This document shows, in pieces, positions 34,452 through 43,417 of a stretch of DNA of 64,000 nt. Each line of letters opens with the position of its first letter. Within the stretch, counting starts at the first letter, position 1. The notes beneath the pieces were generated by a model, which saw nothing but the letters and a program-made list of their open reading frames with translations, was not told the origin of the DNA and ran no database searches. The stretch comes from an uncultured Flaviramulus sp. GTDB lineage: Bacteria; Bacteroidota; Bacteroidia; Flavobacteriales; Flavobacteriaceae. The position numbers were made by a program, and so were the translations under genes. The stretch lies in the NCBI GenBank assembly GCA_947501105.1, contig CANMUP010000001.1:806001-870000 (forward strand), in the 5' to 3' direction.

Positions 34452-35060
34452 ATGAAGAATATAGCTAAAGTTACTCTATTAAGCTTAGGGTTCTTATTTT
34501 TTGGATGTAATGTAGAGGTTTTAGAACAATCTGAGAACCAAATATTAGCAGAGAAAAAATCACTTAAAAAGAATAAAGATTTTGATGTTGTAGAAATTAA
34601 TAGTTTAGCTGATAATACTTCAGATGAGCATTGTTATACAGTTAATTTAATTGCTGGCCAACATCATGAAATCGGAACAGTAACTATAGATGTTGAAGGA
34701 GATATTTTAACAGTAACTTATACAACAAATGGTGATTGGGTTTTAGGTGCCACACATTTACATATTACCAATTGTGAAGAAGATGGTTTCCCAACTACAG
34801 GAGCAAATAATCCAAAAATTGGTCATTTTGATTATGCAAGTGAACATGAAGATGGAGCAACTCAAGTTATTTATACAATAGATATAGGTGAAATTACAGA
34901 AGTATTATGTTTTGCAGCACATGCAGAAGTTAATGGTCCATCTGAAGAAACAGCTTGGGCAGAAGGTGAAGATTTTGGAGGTAATAGTTGGGCAATGTAT
35001 TTTGAAGCTGATTTGACAGATTGTGATGATGATGATGATGGAGGAACACCTGCTTTTTAA
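34452..35060 (+). CDS. Lipoprotein of unknown function
   Basis: A 202-residue protein with lipoprotein signal LGFLFFGC. The body is beta-rich and contains His/Cys-bearing segments: DEHCYTVNLIAGQHHEIGTV, THLHITNCEED and VLCFAAHAEV, and ends with an acidic DDDDDGG tail. I do not recognise the family. It is flanked by its own upstream gap and a downstream terminator, so it is probably monocistronic. Confidence 0.6.
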   Translation: MKNIAKVTLLSLGFLFFGCNVEVLEQSENQILAEKKSLKKNKDFDVVEINSLADNTSDEHCYTVNLIAGQHHEIGTVTIDVEGDILTVTYTTNGDWVLGATHLHITNCEEDGFPTTGANNPKIGHFDYASEHEDGATQVIYTIDIGEITEVLCFAAHAEVNGPSEETAWAEGEDFGGNSWAMYFEADLTDCDDDDDGGTPAF

Positions 35061-35089
35061 TATAAGTTTCTAAAAGTTTAATATAATTA

Positions 35090-35124
35090 TAAACCCATTC
35101 TTTATTAGAGTGGGTTTTTTATTA
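35090..35124 (+). terminator. Terminator after the unknown lipoprotein gene
   Basis: AAACCCATTCT and AGAGTGGGTTT pair across a short TTATT loop (one wobble) with a T-run, about 30 bases beyond the stop at 35060. Confidence 0.8.
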
Positions 35125-35170
35125 AGTTAAGTTGTCAACTTTTTTAATCAAAATTAAAAGGGTTTAAAAA

Positions 35171-35350
35171 TTAAAAACTCTCTGAATTTCTATTCCTATA
35201 TATAGCACTAGCAATCCTTTCAAGTGTTAGTGAAGTAACATTTTGACGTCTATTTTCAGTAGCAAAAAGATTGGATTTTCACATTTTGATTTCAGCACAT
35301 ACGTCTAACTGGCTTAATTTATGCTGACGCCTTAATCTAGCATTAAATAC
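35171..35350 (-). pseudogene. Decayed XRE-type helix-turn-helix gene fragment
   Basis: A minus-strand frame of 60 codons translates to an XRE-like sequence: ARLRRQHKLSQLDVCAEIKM, one internal TGA stop, then KSNLFATENRRQNVTSLTLE and RIASAIYRN. The order LSQ-x-x-V-x-x-E-I, then the recognition-helix-like part, then the ENRRQNVTSLTLERIA segment matches lambda-repressor-type regulators. No start codon lies in front (a stop precedes). It is a relic beyond the 3' end of the GH101 gene. Outside it, the 304-base gap holds only the terminator at 35090-35124. Confidence 0.65.
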
Positions 35351-35364
35351 TTATTTCCAAAACC

Positions 35365-38310
35365 TTATTTAAGCTCTATTATTTCAATATCATCAATTAT
35401 AAAGTCCGATTCGTTTTTATTGTTTTTTATAAAACCAAACCATGAATTCCCAGAAGCAGCACCAGTAAACGTGACCACATATTTTTGTGTTTCAAATTGA
35501 GGACTAATAATATGTTCTGTTAATATTTCGGTATTATCTCCTATAACAAAAGAATAATCTTTTGCTTCTGCTTGATAATTAAAAGAAACTTTATATTTTT
35601 TGTTTGCTTCAAAACGCACATTTTGAGGGATGGTTTGCACAACTAACCCTTCTACATTTTCATGTATTTTTAGCGACCATTTTCCATTTATAACATCATC
35701 TATTTTTTTATTATTCCATCCTTTTTGAGTAAATGGTGAATGAAGTTCTGCCAAATGGATTCTAGGATCATTCGCACCGCCTGCAGGACCTTTTACAAAT
35801 GGATAAATACCAGATGGAACATGCTCAAAATCTTCTTTAAAATAAAGGCTATCTGGCTTAGTGGTTAGTTGAATCTGTTTCACACGAATGTTATCAAAAA
35901 CAACAGCACTATCTCCTTTTTCTGCTTTTAAATATAACTCAACATCTTCATGATATTTTTTTACATCAAAATGTACATACATACGTTGCATTTTTGAGCC
36001 ATGTTTACTATCGGCAGCTATAAAGTTTTCCCACAGTGAATTTTTAGCATAATTAAAATCATTTCCACGTTCATGTTTAACACCTAAAATTGCTTTTCTG
36101 TTTTTTGAATTAACATATACTGAAGCATAATAATGTCCTTTAGGTAATCGTTTTAAAGTTTGACTCAACGTAGCTTCATTCCCTCCTTCAATGTTTAGTT
36201 CGTATTGACCATTTTTATTTCTTTTAACTTTGGCATTATCTCCTTTCACAGTCCAGTTTGTTAAATCACCACTATTAAAAGCATTGTTTTTTACTAAAGC
36301 TCTTTCGCTCCAGGTTACGTCTTCATTTTTTTGTTTCTTTTTATATATAACATATGGGGTTTTCGCATTCGCGGAAAGAGTTACAGCGCTATTTTTCACC
36401 TTAATTTCTTTTTCGTTAATCCTTCCTAAATCTGATAATTCATAAAAGTAAACCGAGGTAATATTATGCCATGAATTTGGTAATTGCCATGTGGTTTCAC
36501 CATTATTTGAATTCCAGTGATATAATTTTTCTTCAGATTTAGGGCTCCAAGGTAGGAGATAAGTGTTTTTATTATAAATAGTTTTACCATCTTTAGTAAT
36601 GGTTCTGTAACCCAAAGTTTCTGAAACAATAACATTATTTTTTAAAGTAACGGATTGATCTTCCCATTTTAAAATTGGAAAATGCTGCAAATATTTGGTT
36701 GGTAAATTAACATCGAATGTAATATCAATGCAATCATCAAAATTAATTCTACCTTGCCAACCTTCAAAATCTACCATTTCTGCGCCGCCAAGTAAAGGAT
36801 GTTTTGCGATCCACGTATCTTTTTGGTGGTTTCTTATAAATCTAACAATCTTACTATTATAGCCTTTAATACTTGTGCCACCATATTTATAATCTACTGC
36901 CCAATGATTCCACACAGCATCGTATTCATGATCTTGTGGGAACTCTGTTGTATAATACAACCCTAGTGAATGAATTTCACGCCCTAGTTCTCTACTATCC
37001 CAACTACCTTTGGCATACCAGACATCTACATATAAAAAGTCTAATTCAGGTACTTGGTCTTTAAGAGATTTTAATCGCCTTAACCTGTTTCCAGAAACCC
37101 CATCATAGCGTTTATCCATATAATAAGATTGGTCTAACCAATTCCACCCTCGCTTGGTTTTATCTATTAAAGTTTCATTAAATGCATTCGCCTCAGGGTA
37201 TGATTCCGTGCCATTAACATGTACGCCAATTGATGCATTATATTTTTTGGCAGCATTACATAATATATTCATCTCCTCAGTACCTCCCTGTCTGTGACCA
37301 ATATCTCCGTAATCTGGATGTTTGGAGTCATGACCTTCAGACCCATATCCTTTTAAAATAACATACTGACCCAAACCATCAGTGTTTAAGTAAACGCGTT
37401 TGGTTTCTTCTAATGATTTAGTAAACGGATTAGTAGCTTGACTACTAAAATTCATGGGAATACGCTGTACCACCATATTTGGAATTTTTTCTGAACCTAC
37501 AGGTGTATTTAAAATATCCCTGTAAGCAATAGCCCCATCTTGCCAATCAATTTTTGAATCGTTATTAACATCATTAGTAATCACAATTTTTACTTCTGGC
37601 AATGGACTAGGTATTGTTGCTTGATTTGCTCGATAAATCCAAGAACCACTCCAAATACTAGTTTTTATTGTACTACCTTGTTTTACAGTTTGTTTTTTAA
37701 TACGATTCTTATCTGTTCTTTCTTCAACGGCATTAGTCCATAAGGCAGCGGCTAATTTATTGTTGTTTATTATGGTATATAGATAGCCTTTTGCAACACT
37801 ATCAATGGGAGTTTTTCTTGTTAGTTTTTGAAATGTATCACCATTACCTTTAATGGCAGTATACATTTTAGAACCAGAAAATTGAGCGTCTTTTTCGCTA
37901 CTTTTTATACTTAATAAGTTATGGTTAGGAATTTCAATAGTGTGTAGTTTGAACGTTCCCTTTTCGGTTACATTATCAAATTTTAGAATAACGGTATTTT
38001 TTACAACTTTAATATGTAAATCGATTTTTAAGTCGATTTCATCAATATTTAAGGCAAAATAAATAGCATCACTTTTAACTTCTGATTTTACTTTAGGAAT
38101 AAACTCTTTGTCGTTTAATTTAATAGTGTTTAAAGTGTTTTCATTGCCTAAAAGATTAGCGTTATTAGCTTTCCATTTATATCCAATAATTCTTGGAAAA
38201 CCCTTGTCAATTGAAACACTTAAGTAATCAGAGTTTAATGTAGCAACATCTTGAGCAGTTGTATAAAATGATATAAAACAGCTAAGAATTAATAGGTATA
38301 AAGGTTTCAT
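35365..38310 (-). CDS. GH101 endo-alpha-N-acetylgalactosaminidase
   Basis: A 981-residue secreted enzyme (signal peptide ending FYTTAQ). The catalytic barrel matches family GH101 closely: GYGSEGHDSKHPDYGDIGHR, VHVNGTESYPEA, RGWNWLDQ, FLYVDVW with the nucleophile Asp429, TTEFP with the acid/base Glu456, VWNHWAVDYKYGG, IVRFIRNHQKDTW and MVDFEGWQGR. An N-terminal galactose-mutarotase-like domain precedes, and two C-terminal beta-sandwich carbohydrate-binding-like regions follow (about 685-825 and 830-980). Known GH101 enzymes release core-1 disaccharide (Gal-beta-1,3-GalNAc) from Ser/Thr O-glycans of mucins. The gene starts 8 bases after the VCBS gene stop, so it is co-transcribed with it. Substrate in this organism is inferred. 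Confidence 0.94.
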   Translation of the reverse strand: MKPLYLLILSCFISFYTTAQDVATLNSDYLSVSIDKGFPRIIGYKWKANNANLLGNENTLNTIKLNDKEFIPKVKSEVKSDAIYFALNIDEIDLKIDLHIKVVKNTVILKFDNVTEKGTFKLHTIEIPNHNLLSIKSSEKDAQFSGSKMYTAIKGNGDTFQKLTRKTPIDSVAKGYLYTIINNNKLAAALWTNAVEERTDKNRIKKQTVKQGSTIKTSIWSGSWIYRANQATIPSPLPEVKIVITNDVNNDSKIDWQDGAIAYRDILNTPVGSEKIPNMVVQRIPMNFSSQATNPFTKSLEETKRVYLNTDGLGQYVILKGYGSEGHDSKHPDYGDIGHRQGGTEEMNILCNAAKKYNASIGVHVNGTESYPEANAFNETLIDKTKRGWNWLDQSYYMDKRYDGVSGNRLRRLKSLKDQVPELDFLYVDVWYAKGSWDSRELGREIHSLGLYYTTEFPQDHEYDAVWNHWAVDYKYGGTSIKGYNSKIVRFIRNHQKDTWIAKHPLLGGAEMVDFEGWQGRINFDDCIDITFDVNLPTKYLQHFPILKWEDQSVTLKNNVIVSETLGYRTITKDGKTIYNKNTYLLPWSPKSEEKLYHWNSNNGETTWQLPNSWHNITSVYFYELSDLGRINEKEIKVKNSAVTLSANAKTPYVIYKKKQKNEDVTWSERALVKNNAFNSGDLTNWTVKGDNAKVKRNKNGQYELNIEGGNEATLSQTLKRLPKGHYYASVYVNSKNRKAILGVKHERGNDFNYAKNSLWENFIAADSKHGSKMQRMYVHFDVKKYHEDVELYLKAEKGDSAVVFDNIRVKQIQLTTKPDSLYFKEDFEHVPSGIYPFVKGPAGGANDPRIHLAELHSPFTQKGWNNKKIDDVINGKWSLKIHENVEGLVVQTIPQNVRFEANKKYKVSFNYQAEAKDYSFVIGDNTEILTEHIISPQFETQKYVVTFTGAASGNSWFGFIKNNKNESDFIIDDIEIIELK

Positions 38311-38317
38311 TAGTTTT

Positions 38318-41300
38318 TTATTTTTTGGTATTGATTTTTAGCAACGATAAAGTATCGTCATTTCTAGCAATTAATATAGATTTAGCGCCACCTACTGTTA
38401 TGAAAGCAGCATCTTTTACATCACCATTTGCCCATAAATTAGCTTTAGCATTTGAAACAAACTCAAATTGATTAACGTTATTACCTTTAAGTAAAAAGCC
38501 ATAGTTGGCATCATTTCTTGGAGTTTCGACTTCTGATCCGTAAAGGTTCCCTAATAGTAAAATGTCTTTAATAGAATCTTTATTAAAATCGTCAATTAAA
38601 ATTTTGTTTACAGAAGATAATTGTACTCTATTTTCAAAAGCATCAAATTCAAACTTTCCATTTTTATTTTTTAATATAGCCGATGCAAAATAAGTAGCTT
38701 TATAAGAAATGCCTTCGGAGAGTTTTTCGCCATATATATCTTTTATATCAGCTGATCCAAAATCGTTATAAGTTTTAAACTTCTCTTTAATAAAAGGCAT
38801 TTGTTGAGATGAACATTGTCTTCCCCTTACAGGATATACTTTATTTTCTTGACTATAACCTAAAACAATATCATCAGTATTATTACCATCAAAATCGTTT
38901 AAGTATAAATAGAATGGATTATCAAAACTTACTTTGTACTTATAATTTAACCCTAAGTTACCTGCAATAATATCAAGATCGTTATCATTGTCAATATCGT
39001 TTACTTCAATCGAACTCCACCAACCAATATGTTCAGACAAGCCATATTCAGCAGATTGATTACTAAAAACTCCAGAATCATTAATAAACAATTCTATAGG
39101 TCCCCACTCGTTCGCTATAAGTAAATCAGGGTCTCCATCTTGATCTATATCTGCCCAAGTTGAGGCAGTAATCATGGTATGTTCTACTAGCTCTGGAATT
39201 GATTTTTGAGTAGCATCTTTAAAACTTATTGTGCCACCTTTTGAAGTGTTTTCCAATAAGTAGCTGTTAACAGGACGACCGTAAAACCCAGGCTTTATTC
39301 TGCCACCAATAAACAAATCAATATCACCATCGTTATCAAAATCAGAAGGAGAAACACGTAATCCACTAGAGGTTATGCTAGGTATTGCTGAAGTATTTTT
39401 AATAAAATGACCTTCGCCTTTATTTTCGTAAAAACGATCTAAATAGTAGCTGTCATTTGGCTTTAATTCTGTGCCTCCACTAATAACATATAAGTCTTTA
39501 TCACCATCGTTGTCGGCATCAAAAAAAATAGCTCCAACATCTTCATGTTTCTTATCTGAGGCAAATGCACTAGTGTTTTTGTTAAAAGTACCAGAAGAGG
39601 TTTGAATATACAATGCGCTTTTTTGATTTTTTGCACCACCAATAAAAAAATCGTCAAGACCATCATTATTAACATCGGCAACAGCTAGTGCAGGACCAAG
39701 TTGAGACATTCTGTGAGGCAGGAGTACTTCTTTTTCAAAATCATTAAAATTATTTTCTTCATGTTTGAAATTTATTCCTGATTGATCAGTAATATCTGTA
39801 AACAGACCTTCAGAGGTTTTTACTAGTTTAGTTTCTAAAGCATTTTCGTCTTCATATGAAACAGTAATAGCTTGATTTGGTTTTATATTTCTAACAATAT
39901 GGTAGGTGTTATCATTCCAGGTCACTTTTAAGCTATCAATTATATCGTCTTGTTTTACACCAAAATGAATAGCATCTGCCATGGCAGATTGAAACCCGCG
40001 TGTAAAATGATTTTCTATAGTTTGTTGGGTAGACTTTGAATATAATTCAATACGCGTTCCTAAAGCATTAAGGTTTTGTTTAGTTCCTTTTACTTTTACC
40101 TTTAAGTAGTTGTTTAAAGTTGCATTGTTTTTGTAAATAAACGATAGGCCCGAGGAATTGTTAACTACAACATCAATAGCTCCATCGTTATTAAAATCTG
40201 CATAAGCAGCTCCATTTGAATTTGTGGTATTTTGCTTTATACCAAGTTTTTTAAATGTTAAATCGCCATTATTTACGTAAAAATAATTTTTCTTTTTTCG
40301 AGATGGCATTTTCGATAAAATATCACTAATGTAGCTTTTGGGTTCAACGCTTTGGTTTTTAATAACTTCAGCCTGTTTTTCTTTTCGATAATTAACAAAG
40401 TCATTGTTTCTGAAATCACCTTTTATTCCGTTTGAAATAAAGAGATCTTTATGCCCATCATTATTCATATCAAAAAATAGAGGTGCCCAACTCCAATCGG
40501 TACTTGAAACTCCAGATATTTGGGCAATATCTGAAAACATAGGCGTGTTAGTTTCTTTATTTACTCCATTATTTAGTTGTAATGTGTTATACATGTATTG
40601 ATGATGTAAACCAAGGCTAGAATTTTTATAAAATTTTTCTGGAGCCATTCCGCTCATACTTGTTTTTTGAGAAAAATTATCTTCAGCCATCATATCTACT
40701 GCCATAATATCTAAAAGGCCGTCATTGTTTATATCGGCAATATCATTACCCATAGAAAAGTTTGAGATGTGCTTAAAGGCTTCTAAAGACGTTTCTTTAA
40801 ACGTACCATTTTGGTTGTTGATATATAAGAAGTCCTTTTCAGAAAAGTCATTACCTACGTACACATCAGGCCAGCCATCATTATTTAAATCTGCTACTGC
40901 TACACCAAGCCCATAACCAATCATATTGTTAATTATTTGAGCGTCGTCTGTAACATCGATAAACTTCCCATTGTTATTTTTGTAAAGACGGTTTCCTCTA
41001 TGGTCAGATTTTTGAGTGATAAGATTTTTTAAATTGTTTTCATCATAAGTATCTATGCCATGATTTAATAAAAACATATCTAAATCACCATCTTTGTCAT
41101 AATCAAAAAAAGTAGCTTGAGTTGTGAAATCTGGTATATCTAAGCCATATTGCTGAGCTTGGTCTTCGAATTTTGGTTTACCATCGCTGTCAATACCTAA
41201 ATTTACTAACAGCTCATTTCTTCGTTTATTAGGATCTTTAAGCTTGCCAGATTTGCAATAATAAATATCCATTAAGCCATCATTATTAATATCCACTAAA

Positions 41301-41683
41301 GTAACGCCTGTACCAAAGCCATAACCACCCCCAGCATTGGCTAATGAGGTAATGTCGTTAAATCGCATGGCTCCAATGTTTAGATAAAGTTTGTTAGAGG
41401 TAGTACTGTTTACAAAATAGATGTCAATTAAGTCATCATTATTAAAATCTGCTACAGCTACGCCCCCTCCATTATAATAGTATTCGTAGTACAACCCATT
41501 ATTGCTTAAGTTTTCTTTAAGCTCATTTATAAAGAAAATACCTGTTTTTTCAGGGGGTAGAACCGTAAAAAGATTTTCTAGTTCTTCAACTACAGGTTGT
41601 GTTTGCTTTATTTTAGTGGCGTTATCTTTTTTACAAGCATATACCATTAAGAAAATCAATAAATAAAATGTGATTCTTTTCAT
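38318..41683 (-). CDS. VCBS/FG-GAP repeat lipoprotein with ASPIC/UnbV domain (first copy)
   Basis: An 1121-residue lipoprotein (lipobox MVYAC). Many calcium-binding propeller repeats of the type DFNNDDLIDIYFVN and DINNDGLMDIYYCK fill two halves. Near the middle an ASPIC/UnbV-like segment is visible (LKVKVKGTKQNLNALGTRIELY). A C-terminal propeller and a GRQCSSQQMPFIKEKF motif follow. Such proteins often sit beside SusC/SusD pairs in marine Bacteroidota and may act as surface glycan-binding or assembly proteins. Its 1102-residue paralogue is at 51672. It forms a two-gene unit with GH101. Confidence 0.88.
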   Translation of the reverse strand: MKRITFYLLIFLMVYACKKDNATKIKQTQPVVEELENLFTVLPPEKTGIFFINELKENLSNNGLYYEYYYNGGGVAVADFNNDDLIDIYFVNSTTSNKLYLNIGAMRFNDITSLANAGGGYGFGTGVTLVDINNDGLMDIYYCKSGKLKDPNKRRNELLVNLGIDSDGKPKFEDQAQQYGLDIPDFTTQATFFDYDKDGDLDMFLLNHGIDTYDENNLKNLITQKSDHRGNRLYKNNNGKFIDVTDDAQIINNMIGYGLGVAVADLNNDGWPDVYVGNDFSEKDFLYINNQNGTFKETSLEAFKHISNFSMGNDIADINNDGLLDIMAVDMMAEDNFSQKTSMSGMAPEKFYKNSSLGLHHQYMYNTLQLNNGVNKETNTPMFSDIAQISGVSSTDWSWAPLFFDMNNDGHKDLFISNGIKGDFRNNDFVNYRKEKQAEVIKNQSVEPKSYISDILSKMPSRKKKNYFYVNNGDLTFKKLGIKQNTTNSNGAAYADFNNDGAIDVVVNNSSGLSFIYKNNATLNNYLKVKVKGTKQNLNALGTRIELYSKSTQQTIENHFTRGFQSAMADAIHFGVKQDDIIDSLKVTWNDNTYHIVRNIKPNQAITVSYEDENALETKLVKTSEGLFTDITDQSGINFKHEENNFNDFEKEVLLPHRMSQLGPALAVADVNNDGLDDFFIGGAKNQKSALYIQTSSGTFNKNTSAFASDKKHEDVGAIFFDADNDGDKDLYVISGGTELKPNDSYYLDRFYENKGEGHFIKNTSAIPSITSSGLRVSPSDFDNDGDIDLFIGGRIKPGFYGRPVNSYLLENTSKGGTISFKDATQKSIPELVEHTMITASTWADIDQDGDPDLLIANEWGPIELFINDSGVFSNQSAEYGLSEHIGWWSSIEVNDIDNDNDLDIIAGNLGLNYKYKVSFDNPFYLYLNDFDGNNTDDIVLGYSQENKVYPVRGRQCSSQQMPFIKEKFKTYNDFGSADIKDIYGEKLSEGISYKATYFASAILKNKNGKFEFDAFENRVQLSSVNKILIDDFNKDSIKDILLLGNLYGSEVETPRNDANYGFLLKGNNVNQFEFVSNAKANLWANGDVKDAAFITVGGAKSILIARNDDTLSLLKINTKK

Positions 41684-41767
41684 GCGCTTATATTATTTGT
41701 TTTTGTATTAACACCTAAATATTTTTTAAGATACTATTTCGTCTCTTAAAATTTTATTTAAAAAATA

Positions 41768-41798
41768 AAACCCATTTTAAAACTAAAAATGGGTTTTA
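41768..41798 (-). terminator. Terminator after the second susD
   Basis: A perfect 12-bp stem AAAACCCATTTT (41768-41779) with AAAATGGGTTTT (41787-41798) and a 7-base loop. It separates the susD operon end from the VCBS-GH101 unit, which therefore needs its own promoter. Confidence 0.85.
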
Positions 41799-41838
41799 TA
41801 ACAACTAAACTAACTCAAACTATTTTATAAGGGAACTA

Positions 41839-43407
41839 TTAATACCCTGAATTTTGAGTTAAATTTGAATTTTTATCAACTTCCCCTTGTGGAATTGGGA
41901 ATTTTAAATTCGCGTTATTCCAGGTTCTGGTTTCCCAAATCTCTTTTCCATCATCTATTAGATCACCATTTGCATCCATGTCTACTCTATAAATAGTCAA
42001 AACTTCTGTATTGCCAGCTATACCCCAGCGCCTTATGTCCCAAAAACGATGTTCTTCGAAAGCGAGTTCAATTCTACGTTCTCGCCTTACTCTTGTTCTT
42101 AGTTCTGACTGACTGCCTACCACTATAGGCGGCATATTAGCTCTGTTTCTTACTGAGTTTATAGCATCCACTGCTAAACCTAAATCTGTGTCAGATTCAA
42201 TTAAAGCTTCTGCATAGTTTAAATACACTTCTGCCAATCTTAAATGTATCCAGTGTTGTGTACTGCCATCTCCATGGTTTCTGTCTTCTTGAATCATTTT
42301 TCTTAAGCCATATCCAGTTCTTGTAAAATCTCCACTGGTTGCAATACCTGCAAATCCTCCAGGTCTAAACTCCCAAGTTAAACCTTTCCATTGTGAGCCG
42401 TCATATAGGATTGATGCATCAAACCTTGGGTCTCTTCCTGAGTATGGGTTATTAGAATCGTAACCTGAACCAGCTTCTTCTGGTAATAAACCAGTGGCTT
42501 GCATTTCATATTGATCCACTAAGTTTTGTGTGGGCCCTGTTCCTCCCCAACCACTTACTGAAGCTGTAGATTTTGGGGTGTTAAATAAATTTGCCCAATG
42601 TGTTTTATCAGGATCGCTAAATTGAGTGTCGAAAATAACTTCTGAAGCACCGTCTGTAACAAAAACACTTTCATAATCACTATCAAGTGTTCTCGATGTA
42701 TTATCTAATACTTGTTTAGATGCTGTTGCAGATTCAGTATACTTACCTTCATACATTAACATACGCCCCTTTAATGCCATGGCAGCATCCCAGGAACCTC
42801 TTGTTGATGAAGCACTGGTTGCATTGGCAAATAAATCTGCTGAAGTATCCAATTCGGATACAATAAAGTTTAATGTTTCATCACTGGTATTCCTTGCTAC
42901 CAATAAATCATCCGTTAACTCTTGAGGAACAGTTATAATTGGAACACCTCCATAAGTTTTTAAAAGTAAGGCGTAAAAATAGCCTCTTAAAAAGTGAGCT
43001 TCCCCTTTTAGTCTGTTTTTTACAGGGTCTGTACCTTCAAGTTGATCATAATTTTGAATAAAATTATTTAATCGCCTTATTTGAAAGTAAGCATTACCCC
43101 ATAACCCATTAAAGGCAGAGTTGTTTGAGGTTATGTTAGCCGTATTAAACTGAGTGTTTGATGCTGGCCATGTGTATGAGTTCTCTCCATCATCAGTAGC
43201 TGCATCAAGCATATACCAACCTCTGTTAAAACCATGAGGAACACTGTTGTAAACTGCATTTAAAAATGTTTCTGCAAAAGCAGGATCTGTAAAGACTACT
43301 TCGGAAGAAATAGCACCTTGAGGATCGAATTCGATAGAATCACTAGTACATGAGAATTGTAATATAGCAAATGATCCTATAAAAAATAATAGCTTTATAT
43401 TTTTCAT
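41839..43407 (-). CDS. SusD/RagB-family surface lipoprotein (second pair)
   Basis: A 522-residue lipoprotein (lipobox QFSC) with SusD-fold features: AFAETFLNAVYNSV, LKGEAHFLRGYFYALLLKTYGGVP, and the C-terminal RRERRIELAFEEHRFWDIRRWG and FPIPQGEVDKNSNL. It binds glycans and closes over the SusC barrel. The start ATG at 43407 is chosen because it begins directly at the signal peptide MKNIKLLFFIG; an ATG at 43437 overlaps the susC stop. Confidence 0.93.
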   Translation of the reverse strand: MKNIKLLFFIGSFAILQFSCTSDSIEFDPQGAISSEVVFTDPAFAETFLNAVYNSVPHGFNRGWYMLDAATDDGENSYTWPASNTQFNTANITSNNSAFNGLWGNAYFQIRRLNNFIQNYDQLEGTDPVKNRLKGEAHFLRGYFYALLLKTYGGVPIITVPQELTDDLLVARNTSDETLNFIVSELDTSADLFANATSASSTRGSWDAAMALKGRMLMYEGKYTESATASKQVLDNTSRTLDSDYESVFVTDGASEVIFDTQFSDPDKTHWANLFNTPKSTASVSGWGGTGPTQNLVDQYEMQATGLLPEEAGSGYDSNNPYSGRDPRFDASILYDGSQWKGLTWEFRPGGFAGIATSGDFTRTGYGLRKMIQEDRNHGDGSTQHWIHLRLAEVYLNYAEALIESDTDLGLAVDAINSVRNRANMPPIVVGSQSELRTRVRRERRIELAFEEHRFWDIRRWGIAGNTEVLTIYRVDMDANGDLIDDGKEIWETRTWNNANLKFPIPQGEVDKNSNLTQNSGY

Positions 43408-43417
43408 AATAATTTTT

